This document shows positions 47,993-56,792 of a stretch of 64,000 bases of DNA, in pieces. The notes under the pieces are model-generated. The model did not search any database. It was not told the DNA's origin and saw only the letters and a list, made by a program, of their open reading frames with translations. Numbering within the stretch: the stretch's first letter is position 1; each line of letters starts with the position of its first letter. Origin of the DNA: Devosia aurantiaca (GTDB lineage: Bacteria > Pseudomonadota > Alphaproteobacteria > Rhizobiales > Devosiaceae); contig NZ_JAALFG010000002.1 of NCBI RefSeq assembly GCF_011058215.1, positions 930,001-994,000 on the forward strand. The letters are read 5' to 3'. A program made the translations under genes and the position numbers.

Positions 47993-48163
47993 ATGTCCCA
48001 GAACAGCACCAAAGACCAAGGCTCCAAGGCCGATCCGCAGCTCGACAAGGTCGATGCCGGCGGTCACCTGGGCGGCACCGATTTCGGTCAGACCCCCGAT
48101 GCAAAGACCAAGGACACGCGCGAAGGCGGCGACAAGGCCCGCCCGAACAACGGTTCCAATTAA
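47993..48163 (+). CDS. Small hydrophilic protein of unknown function
   Basis: A 56-residue protein, MSQNSTKDQGSKADPQ onward, rich in Asp, Gly, Lys and Thr with no hydrophobic segment; probably disordered. A strong ribosome site (AGGAGGA) sits eight bases before the ATG. I know no family for it. It is 60 bases after msrB on the same strand. The composition is like small stress proteins, but no role can be claimed. Confidence 0.65.
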   Translation: MSQNSTKDQGSKADPQLDKVDAGGHLGGTDFGQTPDAKTKDTREGGDKARPNNGSN

Positions 48164-48196
48164 GCGCGATTGAAAGCGCCCGTTATTGCCTTTAGG

Positions 48197-48226
48197 TGAG
48201 GGGCAGATCCACCAGGCTGCCCCTCA
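48197..48226 (+). promoter_or_regulatory. Hairpin covering the start of the glutamine amidotransferase gene
   Basis: The 10-bp stem TGAGGGGCAG / CTGCCCCTCA with a 10-base loop pairs a purine-rich, ribosome-site-like stretch with the bases up to the A of the ATG. It could hold back translation, or act as a weak terminator for the gene upstream. Confidence 0.45.
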
Positions 48227-48933
48227 TGAAGCTCACCATTGTCCAGACCGGCGCCGTCCCGGCCCACCTCCAGCCGCAGTTCAACGATTATCCGCTGATG
48301 TTTCGGCAGATGTTCGAAACCACCGGCGAAGGTCTGAGCTTCGATGACGCCGATGCCCGATCCGGCCGCCTGCCCGACCCCGCAAACCTCGAAGGCATCG
48401 TCATCACCGGCTCACCCGCCGGCGTCTACGAAGACCACGACTGGCTACCACCCCTCCGCGATTTCATCCGCCGCGCCTATGATAATGGCACGCCCATGCT
48501 CGGCGTCTGTTTCGGCCATCAGATCATGGCCGATGCCCTGGGTGGCGATGTGCGCAAGTCCGAAAAAGGCTGGGGCCTCGGACGCCACACTTACCGGATC
48601 GAGAGCCGCCCCGGTTTCATGGGTGACGCACCGGCGACCCTGTCCGTCGCCTGTTCGCACCAGGATCAGGTCCTTACAGTGCCTCCATCGGCAGACGTCT
48701 TACTCGCCTCCGACTTTGCCCCGCATGCCGGCCTCGTCTATCGGAACGGCCGCGCCATGAGCGTCCAGCCCCATCCCGAATTCGACGACGCCTACGCCAC
48801 CGCACTCGTCGAAATGCGCCGCGAAAAGGCGCCGGAAACGGTCATCGACGCCGCGCTCACCTCGATGCAGACGCCGTCCGACTCGCAAAAACTCCGCGCC
48901 ATCATCCGCAACTTCTTCGACAGCACGCGGTAG
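48226..48933 (+). CDS. Class I glutamine amidotransferase domain protein
   Basis: A 235-residue stand-alone GATase1 protein. The nucleophile elbow is GVCFGHQIMA (Cys in the middle) and the catalytic His/Glu pair is in QPHPEF. The oxyanion motif region ITGSPAGVYEDHDW is typical of the GMP-synthase-like or YfeJ-like group. No synthetase domain is nearby, so its ammonia-accepting partner or substrate is unknown. A hairpin over its start may regulate it. Confidence 0.85.
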   Translation: MKLTIVQTGAVPAHLQPQFNDYPLMFRQMFETTGEGLSFDDADARSGRLPDPANLEGIVITGSPAGVYEDHDWLPPLRDFIRRAYDNGTPMLGVCFGHQIMADALGGDVRKSEKGWGLGRHTYRIESRPGFMGDAPATLSVACSHQDQVLTVPPSADVLLASDFAPHAGLVYRNGRAMSVQPHPEFDDAYATALVEMRREKAPETVIDAALTSMQTPSDSQKLRAIIRNFFDSTR

Positions 48934-48947
48934 CGCCACTGTCGCAG

Positions 48948-48989
48948 TAGCCCTCATCCTGAGGAGCGAAGCGTCTCGAAGGACGAGGG
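48948..48989. repeat. Dispersed palindromic repeat, family A, single arm
   Basis: CCCTCATCCTGAGGAGCGAAG then GTCTCGAAGGACGAGGG. It is one arm of the repeat seen complete at 3684-3780, between the convergent amidotransferase and engB genes. Confidence 0.7.
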
Positions 48990-49008
48990 TGTGGCTCTGG
49001 TTTGCTTC

Positions 49009-49653
49009 TCAGCTCGCCAACAGCAGCGCGATCTCCGATCGCAAGTGCCCAAGCCCCAGATTCTTCTCGCTCGACGTCTCGATCACATCGGGATGCGCCG
49101 CCGGACGCTTGGCAATCGCCTGCTTGGTCAACGCGATGACCTTCTCGAGTTCCGTCGCCGACGGCTTGTCGACCTTGGTCAGCACCACCTGATAGCTCAC
49201 CGCCGCCCGGTCGAGCTCGTTCATCACCGATAGGTCGTTGTCCTTGGGCCCATGGCGGCTATCCACCAGCACATAGACGCGCCGCAGCGTGGCGCGGCCG
49301 GTAAGGTACTGGTGCACCAACTTCGTCCAGGCCTTGACCTTGGGCTCTGGCGCCTTGGCATAGCCATAGCCTGGCATGTCGACGATGCGCAGAGGCTCGC
49401 TCTGCGACTCGAAGATATTGAGCTCCTGCGTCCGCCCCGGCGTATTGGAGGTACGCGCCAGGCCCGACGTGCCGCACAGCGCATTGATGAGGCTCGACTT
49501 GCCGACATTGGATCGTCCCGCAAAGGCGATCTCGAGCCGATCTGGCTCCGGCAGGTCCTTGATCGACACGCAGCCCTTGGTGAATAGGAACGGCCGCGCG
49601 AACAACAGGCGCCCGCGCTCGATAATGTCGGTGGGAAAATCAGGCTGGCTCAC
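49009..49653 (-). CDS. engB: Ribosome biogenesis GTP-binding protein EngB/YsxC
   Basis: A 214-residue small GTPase needed for large ribosomal subunit assembly. G1 is [10 protein letters not shown]3 [11 protein letters not shown] and G4 TKVDK. The [12 protein letters not shown] segment is the conserved switch I region. It lies downstream of yidC on the same strand, a common alphaproteobacterial order, with a terminator-like hairpin between them. Confidence 0.95.
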   Translation of the reverse strand: MSQPDFPTDIIERGRLLFARPFLFTKGCVSIKDLPEPDRLEIAFAGRSNVGKSSLINALCGTSGLARTSNTPGRTQELNIFESQSEPLRIVDMPGYGYAKAPEPKVKAWTKLVHQYLTGRATLRRVYVLVDSRHGPKDNDLSVMNELDRAAVSYQVVLTKVDKPSATELEKVIALTKQAIAKRPAAHPDVIETSSEKNLGLGHLRSEIALLLAS

Positions 49654-49674
49654 AGGGGCCCCCTTTTACGAAAA

Positions 49675-49699
49675 GGCCCGCCGGAAGGAGCGGCGGGCC
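49675..49699 (-). terminator. Rho-independent terminator after yidC
   Basis: Stem GGCCCGCC / GGCGGGCC with a 9-base loop is followed on the minus strand by TTTTCG. It lies just after the yidC stop and before engB, so it may attenuate read-through to engB. Confidence 0.75.
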
Positions 49700-49706
49700 C
49701 GAAGGA

Positions 49707-51563
49707 TCAGCTCTTGGTCGTTTCGACCGGTTTCGGCTTGCGCCTGAAGCTGCTCATGATGTTGCCGAAGAGGTTCACCTCGGCACCATGCCGCTTCATG
49801 ATGAACCACTGCTGCGCGATCGACAGCGTATTGTTCCACGCCCAGTAGATCACCAGACCTGCCGGGAACGTGCCCAGCATGAAGGTGAAGATCACCGGCA
49901 TCCAGTTGAAGATCATCTGCTGCGTCGGATCCGGCGGTGGCGGATTGAGGCGCATCTGCACCCACATGGTGATGCCCATGATCACTGGCCAGACGCCCAG
50001 GTGGAGGAAGGAACCGATGACCGGCAGGACCGTGGGATTCCACGGGATCAGGCCGAACAGCGTGAAGATATTGGTGGGATCGGGCGCCGCCAGATCCTGA
50101 ATCCAGCCGAAGAACGGCGCATGACGCATTTCGAGGCTGATGAAGATAACGGTGTAGAGCGCGAAGAACACCGGAATCTGGATCAGGATCGGCCAGCAGC
50201 CGCTCAGCGGATTGATCTTTTCCTTGCGGTAAAGCTCCATCATCGCCTGTTGCTGGGCCGGACGGTCGTCCTTGAGCCGCTCCTGGATCGCCTTCATTTC
50301 CGGCTGCACGCGACGCATCGCGGCCATGGAGGCATAGGAGCGGTTGGCCAGCGGGAAGAAGATGGCCTTGACGATAATGGTCACGGCAAGGACGGCGAGG
50401 CCGAAATTGCCGAGCAGGGCATAAAGATTGACCAGCGCCCAGTGCATCGGCTTGGTCAGGAAGTGGAACCAGCCCCAGTCGATCAAGAGCTCGATGCGAT
50501 CGAAGCCATAGGTCTCCTGGTAGCCCGCAATGACGCGATCTTCCTTTGCGCCCGCAAAGACGTAGGATTCATGGCTGACGGTGCCGCCCGCCGGCACGAC
50601 GACCGGCTGCGTTTCCACATAGTTGGACTGGAACACATTGGTGCCCGCCGGCGCCGAATAGGCGAAGCGCGCATTGATGCCGGTACCCGGCTTGGGCAGC
50701 ACGGCGGTCGCCCAATACTTGTCGGCGATACCCAGCCACCCCGTCGTCGAGGCGAAGTCGACCTGTTTTTCGTTCTGCAGGTCGCCATACTTGCGCGACA
50801 CATAATTGTTGTTGCCCAGAACGCCGATCGGGCCTTCATGCTGGATGAAGAAGTTCTGGACCTTGGGATTGCCGTGGCGAACGACGCGCGAATAGGGGAA
50901 GAGCGCAACGTCGCCAGCGCCCTGGTTCTCGACAGTCTGCGTGACGGTGAAAAGATAGAAATTGTCGACCGCGATGGTGCGGCGGAAAACAAGGCCCGCG
51001 CCATTGTCCCACACCAGGGTCACGGGCGTTTCGGCGCTAAGCGTCGTGTTCGCGCCTTCCACGGCCCAAACGGTCTGCGCATCGGGAACGGCAACTGCGT
51101 TGCCGGATGCAGCAAAACCCTGCTCGATGAAGTAAGCGTCCGTGAGGCCTGCAGGCTTGAGCAGGGTGATGATCGGGGACTGCGGATCCACCGTTTCGCG
51201 GTAATTCTTGAGCTGCAGATCATCGATGCGCGCGCCGGTGAGGTTGATCGAGCCCTCGAGGTCGGCGGTCGAAATGGTCACGCGCTGGCTGGCAGCAAGA
51301 GCGCTCTCGCGATCGGCAAAGGTCTGGCTGGCAGCATCGGCGGGCGCGGTCGCAGCCGGCGTCGACGTCGTGCCATCGGCATTGACGGTCGGCACGGCCA
51401 GCGGCTCTGTTTGAGCCTGGGCAGCAGCGGCTGCGGCGTCGCGGGCGGCAGCCTGTTCCTGGGCGCGCTGCAATTGCGGGCCGGCAACAAAGAACTGCCA
51501 GCCGAACAGCACCAGCATGCTGAGCACGACGGCAAGGATGATGTTGCGATTGTCAGATTTCAT
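49707..51563 (-). CDS. yidC: Membrane protein insertase YidC
   Basis: A 618-residue insertase. The N-terminal helix (NIILAVVLSMLVLFGWQFFVAGPQ) anchors a large periplasmic domain preceded by an Ala/Thr-rich linker (residues 35-85). The conserved core of five helices starts at LYALLGNFGLAVLAVTIIVKAIFFPLANRSYASMAAMRRVQPE-type region, with YRKEKINPLSGCWPILIQIPVFFALY and LGTFPAGLVIYWAWNNTLSIAQQWFIMKR. It inserts proteins into the inner membrane alone or with SecYEG. It sits three bases after rnpA in the rpmH-rnpA-yidC-engB order. Confidence 0.96.
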   Translation of the reverse strand: MKSDNRNIILAVVLSMLVLFGWQFFVAGPQLQRAQEQAAARDAAAAAAQAQTEPLAVPTVNADGTTSTPAATAPADAASQTFADRESALAASQRVTISTADLEGSINLTGARIDDLQLKNYRETVDPQSPIITLLKPAGLTDAYFIEQGFAASGNAVAVPDAQTVWAVEGANTTLSAETPVTLVWDNGAGLVFRRTIAVDNFYLFTVTQTVENQGAGDVALFPYSRVVRHGNPKVQNFFIQHEGPIGVLGNNNYVSRKYGDLQNEKQVDFASTTGWLGIADKYWATAVLPKPGTGINARFAYSAPAGTNVFQSNYVETQPVVVPAGGTVSHESYVFAGAKEDRVIAGYQETYGFDRIELLIDWGWFHFLTKPMHWALVNLYALLGNFGLAVLAVTIIVKAIFFPLANRSYASMAAMRRVQPEMKAIQERLKDDRPAQQQAMMELYRKEKINPLSGCWPILIQIPVFFALYTVIFISLEMRHAPFFGWIQDLAAPDPTNIFTLFGLIPWNPTVLPVIGSFLHLGVWPVIMGITMWVQMRLNPPPPDPTQQMIFNWMPVIFTFMLGTFPAGLVIYWAWNNTLSIAQQWFIMKRHGAEVNLFGNIMSSFRRKPKPVETTKS

Positions 51564-51566
51564 CGG

Positions 51567-51964
51567 TCATGCGTTCCGTTGGCCGCGGCCAGGAGATGGA
51601 CGTTTGCCCGCGGCTTCATCATGCACGCGGGATATAAGGCCGCCCAAGTCGGCGACGAGTTTGGCGAAGGGCAGGCTCAAGGCCTCGCGTCGCGCCAGCA
51701 GCACATAGTCATGTCCGGGCACAAAGTCACGCGCGCATGCTGCCGCAGCAGCGCGCAGGCGCCGTTTCATTCGGCTGCGCTCGGGCGAATTGCCGACTTT
51801 TTGGTAACTGTGAAGCCGACGCCGGCATCGGGCGCATCGACGGCAACCGCCTGCAGCCCAAATGCAGAACGCCCGGCGCGATTGCCCCGGGCGGCCTTGG
51901 TAAACTGCGCGCGCCGCTTGAGGCGGCGCAATTGGGCTTTGCTCGTGGGCTGTTCGGCCGTCAT
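51567..51964 (-). CDS. rnpA: Ribonuclease P protein component (frame broken once)
   Basis: The protein subunit of RNase P, about 132 residues, which trims 5' ends of tRNA precursors. The N-terminal part has LKRRAQFTKAARGNRAGRSAF and GVGFTVTKK. The RNA-binding motif RMKRRLRAAA lies in another frame. One T added to the run 51798-51802 (plus strand) gives GFTVTKKVGNSPERSRMKRRL, the family signature. The gene is essential, so the break is almost certainly a sequencing error. It follows rpmH directly. Confidence 0.92.
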
Positions 51965-51978
51965 CCGGCCAAAAATCC

Positions 51979-52113
51979 TTAGGCCGAGAGCTTCTTGCGG
52001 CCGACCGCGCGGCGGCGGTTCAAAATGATACGGCCATCCTTGGTCGCCATGCGGGCACGGAAACCGTGACGGCGGGCACGCACAAGCTTGGAGGGCTGGT
52101 ATGTACGCTTCAT
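51979..52113 (-). CDS. rpmH: Ribosomal protein L34
   Basis: A 44-residue ribosomal protein. [18 protein letters not shown] and the C-terminal [15 protein letters not shown] are the invariant L34 sequence. It was found by eye because the frame is short. It starts the rpmH-rnpA-yidC-engB cluster. The 225 bases upstream (52114-52338) contain its promoter and that of the divergent flavoprotein gene; I see no clear DnaA-box cluster. Confidence 0.98.
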   Translation of the reverse strand: MKRTYQPSKLVRARRHGFRARMATKDGRIILNRRRAVGRKKLSA

Positions 52114-52338
52114 GTCATCAAACCGCGCTTGGCACGGTTCCTCTTAATGCTGCTGCAAAATTGCAGAAATAATCATGGTGGCGGGCAAGCCGCGCCGCCT
52201 TCGGGTTGGTGCGGTCTATAGGGAAAAGCAGACCCCAAGTCAACGCACGTCAGCCAATGTCGCAGCCTTTGCGCCAGAGTTGTAAAGGCCGCCGTTCCCG
52301 CCCATAAGTGCACAACTTTTCCCAAGCTCCTAGCGGAT

Positions 52339-53766
52339 ATGGCTGAACTTCTTAGACCCGATCTTTGCATTGTCGGCGCCGGCGCCTTGGGGATCGATCT
52401 GGCGCAACATGCGCGACGCCTTGGCGCCGAGGTCGTTCTGGTCGACCGTGGCGCGACCGAACCGGGCGACGCATCGGAAAACGCCCTGCGCCTTGCCCGC
52501 CTTCAAGCGATTGCCGCCCGCGCCCAAGCATCGCGCCGCGGTGCTGATTTCGGCCTTTCCGCATCAGAGCCCAAGATCAATCTTCGCGCCATCCAGGAGA
52601 ATATCGAGGCGCTGCTGACCCAGCTTGCCCCGGCCAACAGCACCGAGCGCCTCGGCGCGCTCGGTATCGAGATCCGGCGCGGCGAGCCGCGGTTTTCCGA
52701 CGCTCAAACCCTTGTTGTCGGCGAAACACAGATAAAGGCCGCCACAACTATCCTCGCGGTCGGCGCCACGCCCTCCGCTCCCGCCATTCCGGGTCTCGAC
52801 CGGATCGGCGCCTTCACCACCGAGTCGATTCTCTCTTCCACGCGCAAGCTCAGCCACCTTCTCGTTATCGGCAACGATGCTTCGGCCTTCGCCCTGGCGC
52901 AGGTCTTCGCGCGGCTCGGCTCGGACGTGACCATCGTCCCCCAGGGCCCTGCCCTGCCCGGCTTTGATCCCGAGACGGCGTCCATTCTGCTGCAACAGCT
53001 GCAAGCCGAAGGCATCGCGATCCTGGATGGCGGTAGCGTTTCTGCCATCCAGCCACGATCGCAGGGCACTGGCGCCGTCGTTGATCTTCCGTCCGGCGAA
53101 CAGAAGTCGCTCGATATCTCCCATGTGCTTGTGGCCATGGGCGGCACGGCGGATCTGCAGCCGCTCGATCCTGCTGCTGCCCGCATTCAGCCCAAGCGCG
53201 ATGGCGCAGCCCTGGTCACCGGCGATCTCGGCCAAACCGCCAATCGTCGCATCCGCCTCGTCGGGGCCGCTTCCGGCATTACGCAGTGGCACCACGCCCA
53301 GCGTCACGGCCGCGCCGTGGTCGATGCCGTGCTGGGCGCAGCAGCAACCAGGCTCCCGCCGCAACCGCTTCTCGTCCTGACCGATCCGCCACTGGCCCAG
53401 ATCGGGCGATCGACGGCAAACACCGAGAAACTGCGCCCCGGCAGCGGCATCTTCCGCGCCAGCTTTGCCGAAAACCCCGCAGCGCTCGCCACCAATCAGG
53501 GCCAGGGGCTAGTTAAAGTTTTGACCGGTCCCAATGGCACGATCCTGGGCGCCAGTATCGTCGGCCCTGGCGCTGCGGACATGGCTGCTGTTCTGGCGCT
53601 GGCGATGGAACAGGGGCTGTCCTTGGCTAAACTGGCGCAGCTGTCGCTGCCCCATCCGAGTCTGATGACAACCATTTCCGAGCTTGGAGCAAACTATCTG
53701 GCCACTCGTCCCGTTTCACCCTGGGCGGCACGGCGTCGTGCGCTCCGCCGCATCATCCCGCTCTAG
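52339..53766 (+). CDS. FAD-dependent oxidoreductase of the dihydrolipoamide dehydrogenase fold, lacking the redox disulfide
   Basis: A 475-residue protein of the pyridine nucleotide-disulfide oxidoreductase fold. The FAD motif is LCIVGAGALGIDLAQHARRLGAEVVLVD. A second Rossmann region (LLVIGNDASAFALAQVFARLGSDVTIV) has lost the usual GxGxxG pattern. The place where CxxxxC should follow the FAD motif reads GATEPGDASENALRLARLQ, with no Cys. The C-terminal dimer domain ends in LSLPHPSLMTTISE, matching the His-containing HPT motif. It is therefore probably not a disulfide reductase. It is followed after 42 bases by a sensor kinase gene. Confidence 0.75.
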   Translation: MAELLRPDLCIVGAGALGIDLAQHARRLGAEVVLVDRGATEPGDASENALRLARLQAIAARAQASRRGADFGLSASEPKINLRAIQENIEALLTQLAPANSTERLGALGIEIRRGEPRFSDAQTLVVGETQIKAATTILAVGATPSAPAIPGLDRIGAFTTESILSSTRKLSHLLVIGNDASAFALAQVFARLGSDVTIVPQGPALPGFDPETASILLQQLQAEGIAILDGGSVSAIQPRSQGTGAVVDLPSGEQKSLDISHVLVAMGGTADLQPLDPAAARIQPKRDGAALVTGDLGQTANRRIRLVGAASGITQWHHAQRHGRAVVDAVLGAAATRLPPQPLLVLTDPPLAQIGRSTANTEKLRPGSGIFRASFAENPAALATNQGQGLVKVLTGPNGTILGASIVGPGAADMAAVLALAMEQGLSLAKLAQLSLPHPSLMTTISELGANYLATRPVSPWAARRRALRRIIPL

Positions 53767-53808
53767 GGACTGACAAGGCTTGAGGCCTGGCCGAGGATCG
53801 AGACGGAC

Positions 53809-55233
53809 ATGAAAGCCCCCAACGTCACGAAAAACCGCTTCTCCGGCCTCTCCTACAAGCTCATCGCCACCATTATCGGCGTCATCCTGCTGGTCGAAAT
53901 CGTCATCTACTTCCCCTCTCTGGCGAGCTTCCGCACCACCTGGCTGCAGGATCGCCTGCGCGTTGGCGTCGTGGCCGCCCGTGTCCTCGATGCCGTGCCC
54001 GATGTCCTCGCGCTGCCGCGAAACCTCACCGACCGGCTCCTTGGCTCGGCCGGCGCCGACGCCATCGTTTATCGCCGCGAAGGCCAAAGCCAGCTGATCG
54101 AGCGCACCGAACCGGTGATGCCCGAGCGCGTCGTCACCGCCGATCTGCGTCAAACCGATCTCGGTTCGCAGGTCATGGGCGCGCTCGACACGCTGTTTGC
54201 CGGACCGGGCCGCACCCTGCGCATCGTCGGCGAAGGCGATAACGATGAAGCCCTTGTCGAACTGCTGATGCCGGAAAATCCGCTGCGCCGAGACATGATC
54301 GATTATTCGCGAGGCATCATCCTCGTCTCCTTCGGCATTGCCGCGGTCACCGCCTTCGTTCTTTACATGCTGGTCAGCACCCTCTTCCTCGACCCGATCC
54401 TCCGGGTCACCAACAACATGCTGCGCTTCCGCAAAGCGCCGGAAAACGGTTCCCTGATTCTGTCGCCCTCCACCCGCCGCGACGAGATCGGCATCTTGGA
54501 GCGCGAACTTTCCGCCATGGAGCAGGACCTTTTCTCCATGCTGCGCCAACGCCGGCACCTTGCCGATCTCGGCCTCGCCGTCGCCAAGATCAATCACGAC
54601 CTGCGCAACACCCTCACGTCGGCACAGCTGCTCTCCGATCAGGTGGCGACCCTCGACGATCCCAAGGTGCAACGCCTCGCGCCCCGCCTCGTCACGACAC
54701 TCGACAAAGCCATCGGCTTTGCCCAATCCGTCCTAGACTTCGGCCGCGAAGCCACCGCACCCCCAAAATTTGCGCCGGTCATGCTGCACGAGCTGGTCGA
54801 AGACGCAGCCCTTGATGCCCGCGCCGCCGGCAATCCCATGCTGGATTGGAAAAACGGCGTTCCCGAAGAGCTCGAACTCGAAGCCGATCCCAGCCAACTC
54901 GGCCGCGTCTTCGTCAACCTCATGAAAAACGCGCGCGAAGCGCTCGAAGCCTATTCGCGCGAGGGCTTTCAAGGCCGGATCGCCGTCGAAGCGCAAACGA
55001 GCGACGCCGAGGTCATTATCTCGGTCATCGACAACGGCCCGGGCCTGCCGCCCCGTGCCCGCGACAATCTTTTTGTTGCCTTCGAAGGCTCCGCCCGCTC
55101 CGGCGGCACCGGCCTTGGCCTTGCCATCGCCCGCGAGATCACCGAAGCCCATGGCGGCGCGCTTGCCCTGGGCGAAAGCGACGTCGGCACGCGCTTTGAC
55201 ATCACCCTGCCGCTTCATCGTCCACAGCTTTGA
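53809..55233 (+). CDS. Sensor histidine kinase
   Basis: A 474-residue membrane kinase. Helix 1 is YKLIATIIGVILLVEIVIYFPSLA and helix 2 GIILVSFGIAAVTAFVLYMLV, with a periplasmic domain of about 120 residues between. A HAMP-like segment and a coiled coil follow. The acceptor box is AVAKINHDLRNTLTSAQLL, the N-box NLMKNAREAL and the ATP motifs DNGPGLP and GGTGLGLAIA. No response regulator lies next to it, so it is an orphan here. The ligand is unknown. It may be co-transcribed with the flavoprotein gene. Confidence 0.87.
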   Translation: MKAPNVTKNRFSGLSYKLIATIIGVILLVEIVIYFPSLASFRTTWLQDRLRVGVVAARVLDAVPDVLALPRNLTDRLLGSAGADAIVYRREGQSQLIERTEPVMPERVVTADLRQTDLGSQVMGALDTLFAGPGRTLRIVGEGDNDEALVELLMPENPLRRDMIDYSRGIILVSFGIAAVTAFVLYMLVSTLFLDPILRVTNNMLRFRKAPENGSLILSPSTRRDEIGILERELSAMEQDLFSMLRQRRHLADLGLAVAKINHDLRNTLTSAQLLSDQVATLDDPKVQRLAPRLVTTLDKAIGFAQSVLDFGREATAPPKFAPVMLHELVEDAALDARAAGNPMLDWKNGVPEELELEADPSQLGRVFVNLMKNAREALEAYSREGFQGRIAVEAQTSDAEVIISVIDNGPGLPPRARDNLFVAFEGSARSGGTGLGLAIAREITEAHGGALALGESDVGTRFDITLPLHRPQL

Positions 55234-55359
55234 GAGCCTGATGACGAATTTGCGTCACCCGCGCTTGCAATAGGGGAAAGTGCCATGTATGGGATGCCTC
55301 GCTTCAGGCAGTTGAGCGTTTCCGCCGCTTCCTGAACCCGCCGACACCATCGGCAATGC

Positions 55360-55436
55360 GCGCCCGTAGCTCAGCTGGATAGAGCACCAGACTACGAATC
55401 TGGGGGTCAGGAGTTCGAATCTCTTCGGGCGCGCCA
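55360..55436 (+). tRNA. tRNA-Arg (anticodon ACG)
   Basis: A 77-base tRNA. The acceptor stem pairs GCGCCCG with CGGGCGC, followed by G and an encoded CCA at 55434-55436. The anticodon loop CTACGAA places ACG at 55394-55396 between the CCAGA and TCTGG stem strands. The T-arm contains GTTCGAAT. It reads CGN arginine codons through A-to-I editing. tRNA 3' ends are common insertion points, and the next 1.4 kb looks patchy. Confidence 0.97.
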
Positions 55437-55843
55437 TTCCATCTCGCCAATTTTAATCGGTGCGGGCCGCATCGCCGGCGTGCCGATGAAGGCTTAGCCG
55501 ATGCTTGGCCACCTCCCACTTATGCGAGACAGCCGGACGCTGTGATAATGCACGGGCAAAGACTGCTTTGACCTAGCCGGCCATTTTTTCGAGGCACTCG
55601 TTAATTCCGGTTTCGCCGACGATCCGCCCAATCTAAGCGACACGGGCGGCGGCGATGAGGTCGGGCAGCTGCTCTTTCCACTTAAAGGCAAGCGTCGTGA
55701 TCAAGCTGATCGCAGGCTGCTTCCCTTCTTCCCACGCAAGTTTTGAGCGCTGTTCTCCGACGCCCAAGAATTGAAATGCAGCAGAACCTCTCACGTGTCA
55801 CTAATGCTGGGAGAAGGCCGCACTGGGCAGTATGGGGGATGGC
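55437..55843. other. Stretch without a clear gene downstream of tRNA-Arg
   Basis: About 400 bases of lower GC than the surroundings. I see no intact gene, tRNA or mobile-element end. The minus strand holds a gene-like fragment (see 55564-55794). The first 60 bases after the tRNA contain no direct repeat of the tRNA 3' end that I could recognise. Confidence 0.6.
55564..55794 (-). pseudogene. Possible gene remnant downstream of tRNA-Arg
   Basis: On the minus strand an open stretch from a GTG at 55794 reads MRGSAAFQFLGVGEQRSKLA, later KWKEQLPDLIAAARVA, then a TAG at 55633-55635. The same frame then continues IGRIVGETGINECLEKMAG to a second stop. The amphipathic, protein-like composition on both sides of an in-frame stop suggests a decayed gene. 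I do not recognise the family. The in-frame stop is not explained by a run-length error, unlike the other breaks in the window. Confidence 0.3.
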
Positions 55844-56483
55844 ATGAAGAAGTATTATTCACTTGGAGTCGCAATTTTTGCCGGTCTGACTCAGCCAGCT
55901 GCGGCAGCAAGCGTTGCTGAAGTCATTGGAGACTTCCCCGCGCTGGTAGGTCAGGAAGTTGAACTAGATTGCGTCATCAACCGAGCTCAAGCCGAAAGCC
56001 TCTATTGCAATACTCCTGCAGCGCGCGACCCTCTACATCTACGTTGACGGGCCATCGATGAACTCGACCGATCTTGCGCAGGCTCGATCAGAATGCTCCG
56101 GGAACATGCCACGGACTGAATGTACGGCGACGCTGGTCGGCACTGTCGCCGCCAGTTTCGGTTCCCCCATCATAACGAACGGCAGCATAATCTGGACCGG
56201 CGGATCGAGCGCGGCAAATGCAGGCGGACGCGGCGCGCCAGCCCTTCAAGAGGGTGAATACGCTTGTTATGGGAATGGATCGCAGGTGCTTGCCGGCTTG
56301 GGGTTCATCGCATCAGCTGATGGCACTTACACCGATTTGGATCACACCACGGGCGGCAGCTACTTTGTTGAAGGTTCCGAGGTGTTCTTTGTTGGTGGGC
56401 GTCTAGGGGGCGAGACAGGGCGAGAACTTGACGCCGTCGGAAGTTTTGTCATCGGCGACATGGCTGTTTGTGAGCCTTGGTAA
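55844..56483 (+). CDS. Exported protein of unknown function (frame broken once)
   Basis: About 212 residues. A signal peptide (MKKYYSLGVAIFAGLTQPAAAA) precedes VAEVIGDFPALVGQEVELDCVINRAQ. The remainder is in another frame (YVDGPSMNSTDLAQARSEC, RTECTATLVGTVAA, ACYGNGSQVLAGLGF, ending DMAVCEPW). The two join near 56021-56028 within GCGCGCG as ...AATLYIYVDGPS. The design of strands plus spaced cysteines suggests a small periplasmic beta domain. GGGGGAT lies before the ATG at 55844. It may belong to a horizontally acquired patch next to tRNA-Arg. Confidence 0.55.
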
Positions 56484-56792
56484 GGTAAAGTTTCTTCGGC
56501 CAATTGAGTTCGCAGCGGATACGGTCTCTCGGCAGCCTTCCAGTCTCTGAACGATTGGAATGGCAGCCGACGTGGAGAACTCAACTGATGCGCCCGCTAA
56601 CGAATAGTGACGCACGATCATCTTTATGCGCACATCGTGTCGCCGGTTTTAAAGCAGCGTTAGCTGCCCAGGATGACCCTACCCTGCAGCCTGGCTTGAT
56701 AGATGTGGAGTACCGACGAAGCGGTGAGATGGTTTACGCTTCATCAACCCGGCTTCACGACAGTGCAGGCATCTTTAGCAAAAGGAGCTGCC
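56484..56792. other. Intergenic stretch before the GapR-like gene
   Basis: About 300 bases with no supported gene. A frame on the plus strand (56504-56800) has no ribosome site and no protein-like pattern. The last 30 bases hold the ribosome site AAAGGAG of the next gene. Confidence 0.5.

Noticed and set aside
52114-52338. A replication origin beside rpmH
   Set aside because: In some bacteria oriC is near rpmH, but I see no cluster of DnaA boxes and no dnaA or dnaN gene; alphaproteobacterial origins usually lie elsewhere.
55494-55691. A 65-codon minus-strand frame after tRNA-Arg
   Set aside because: Ser/Pro-rich shadow composition; another frame on the same strand looks more protein-like and is reported as a possible remnant.
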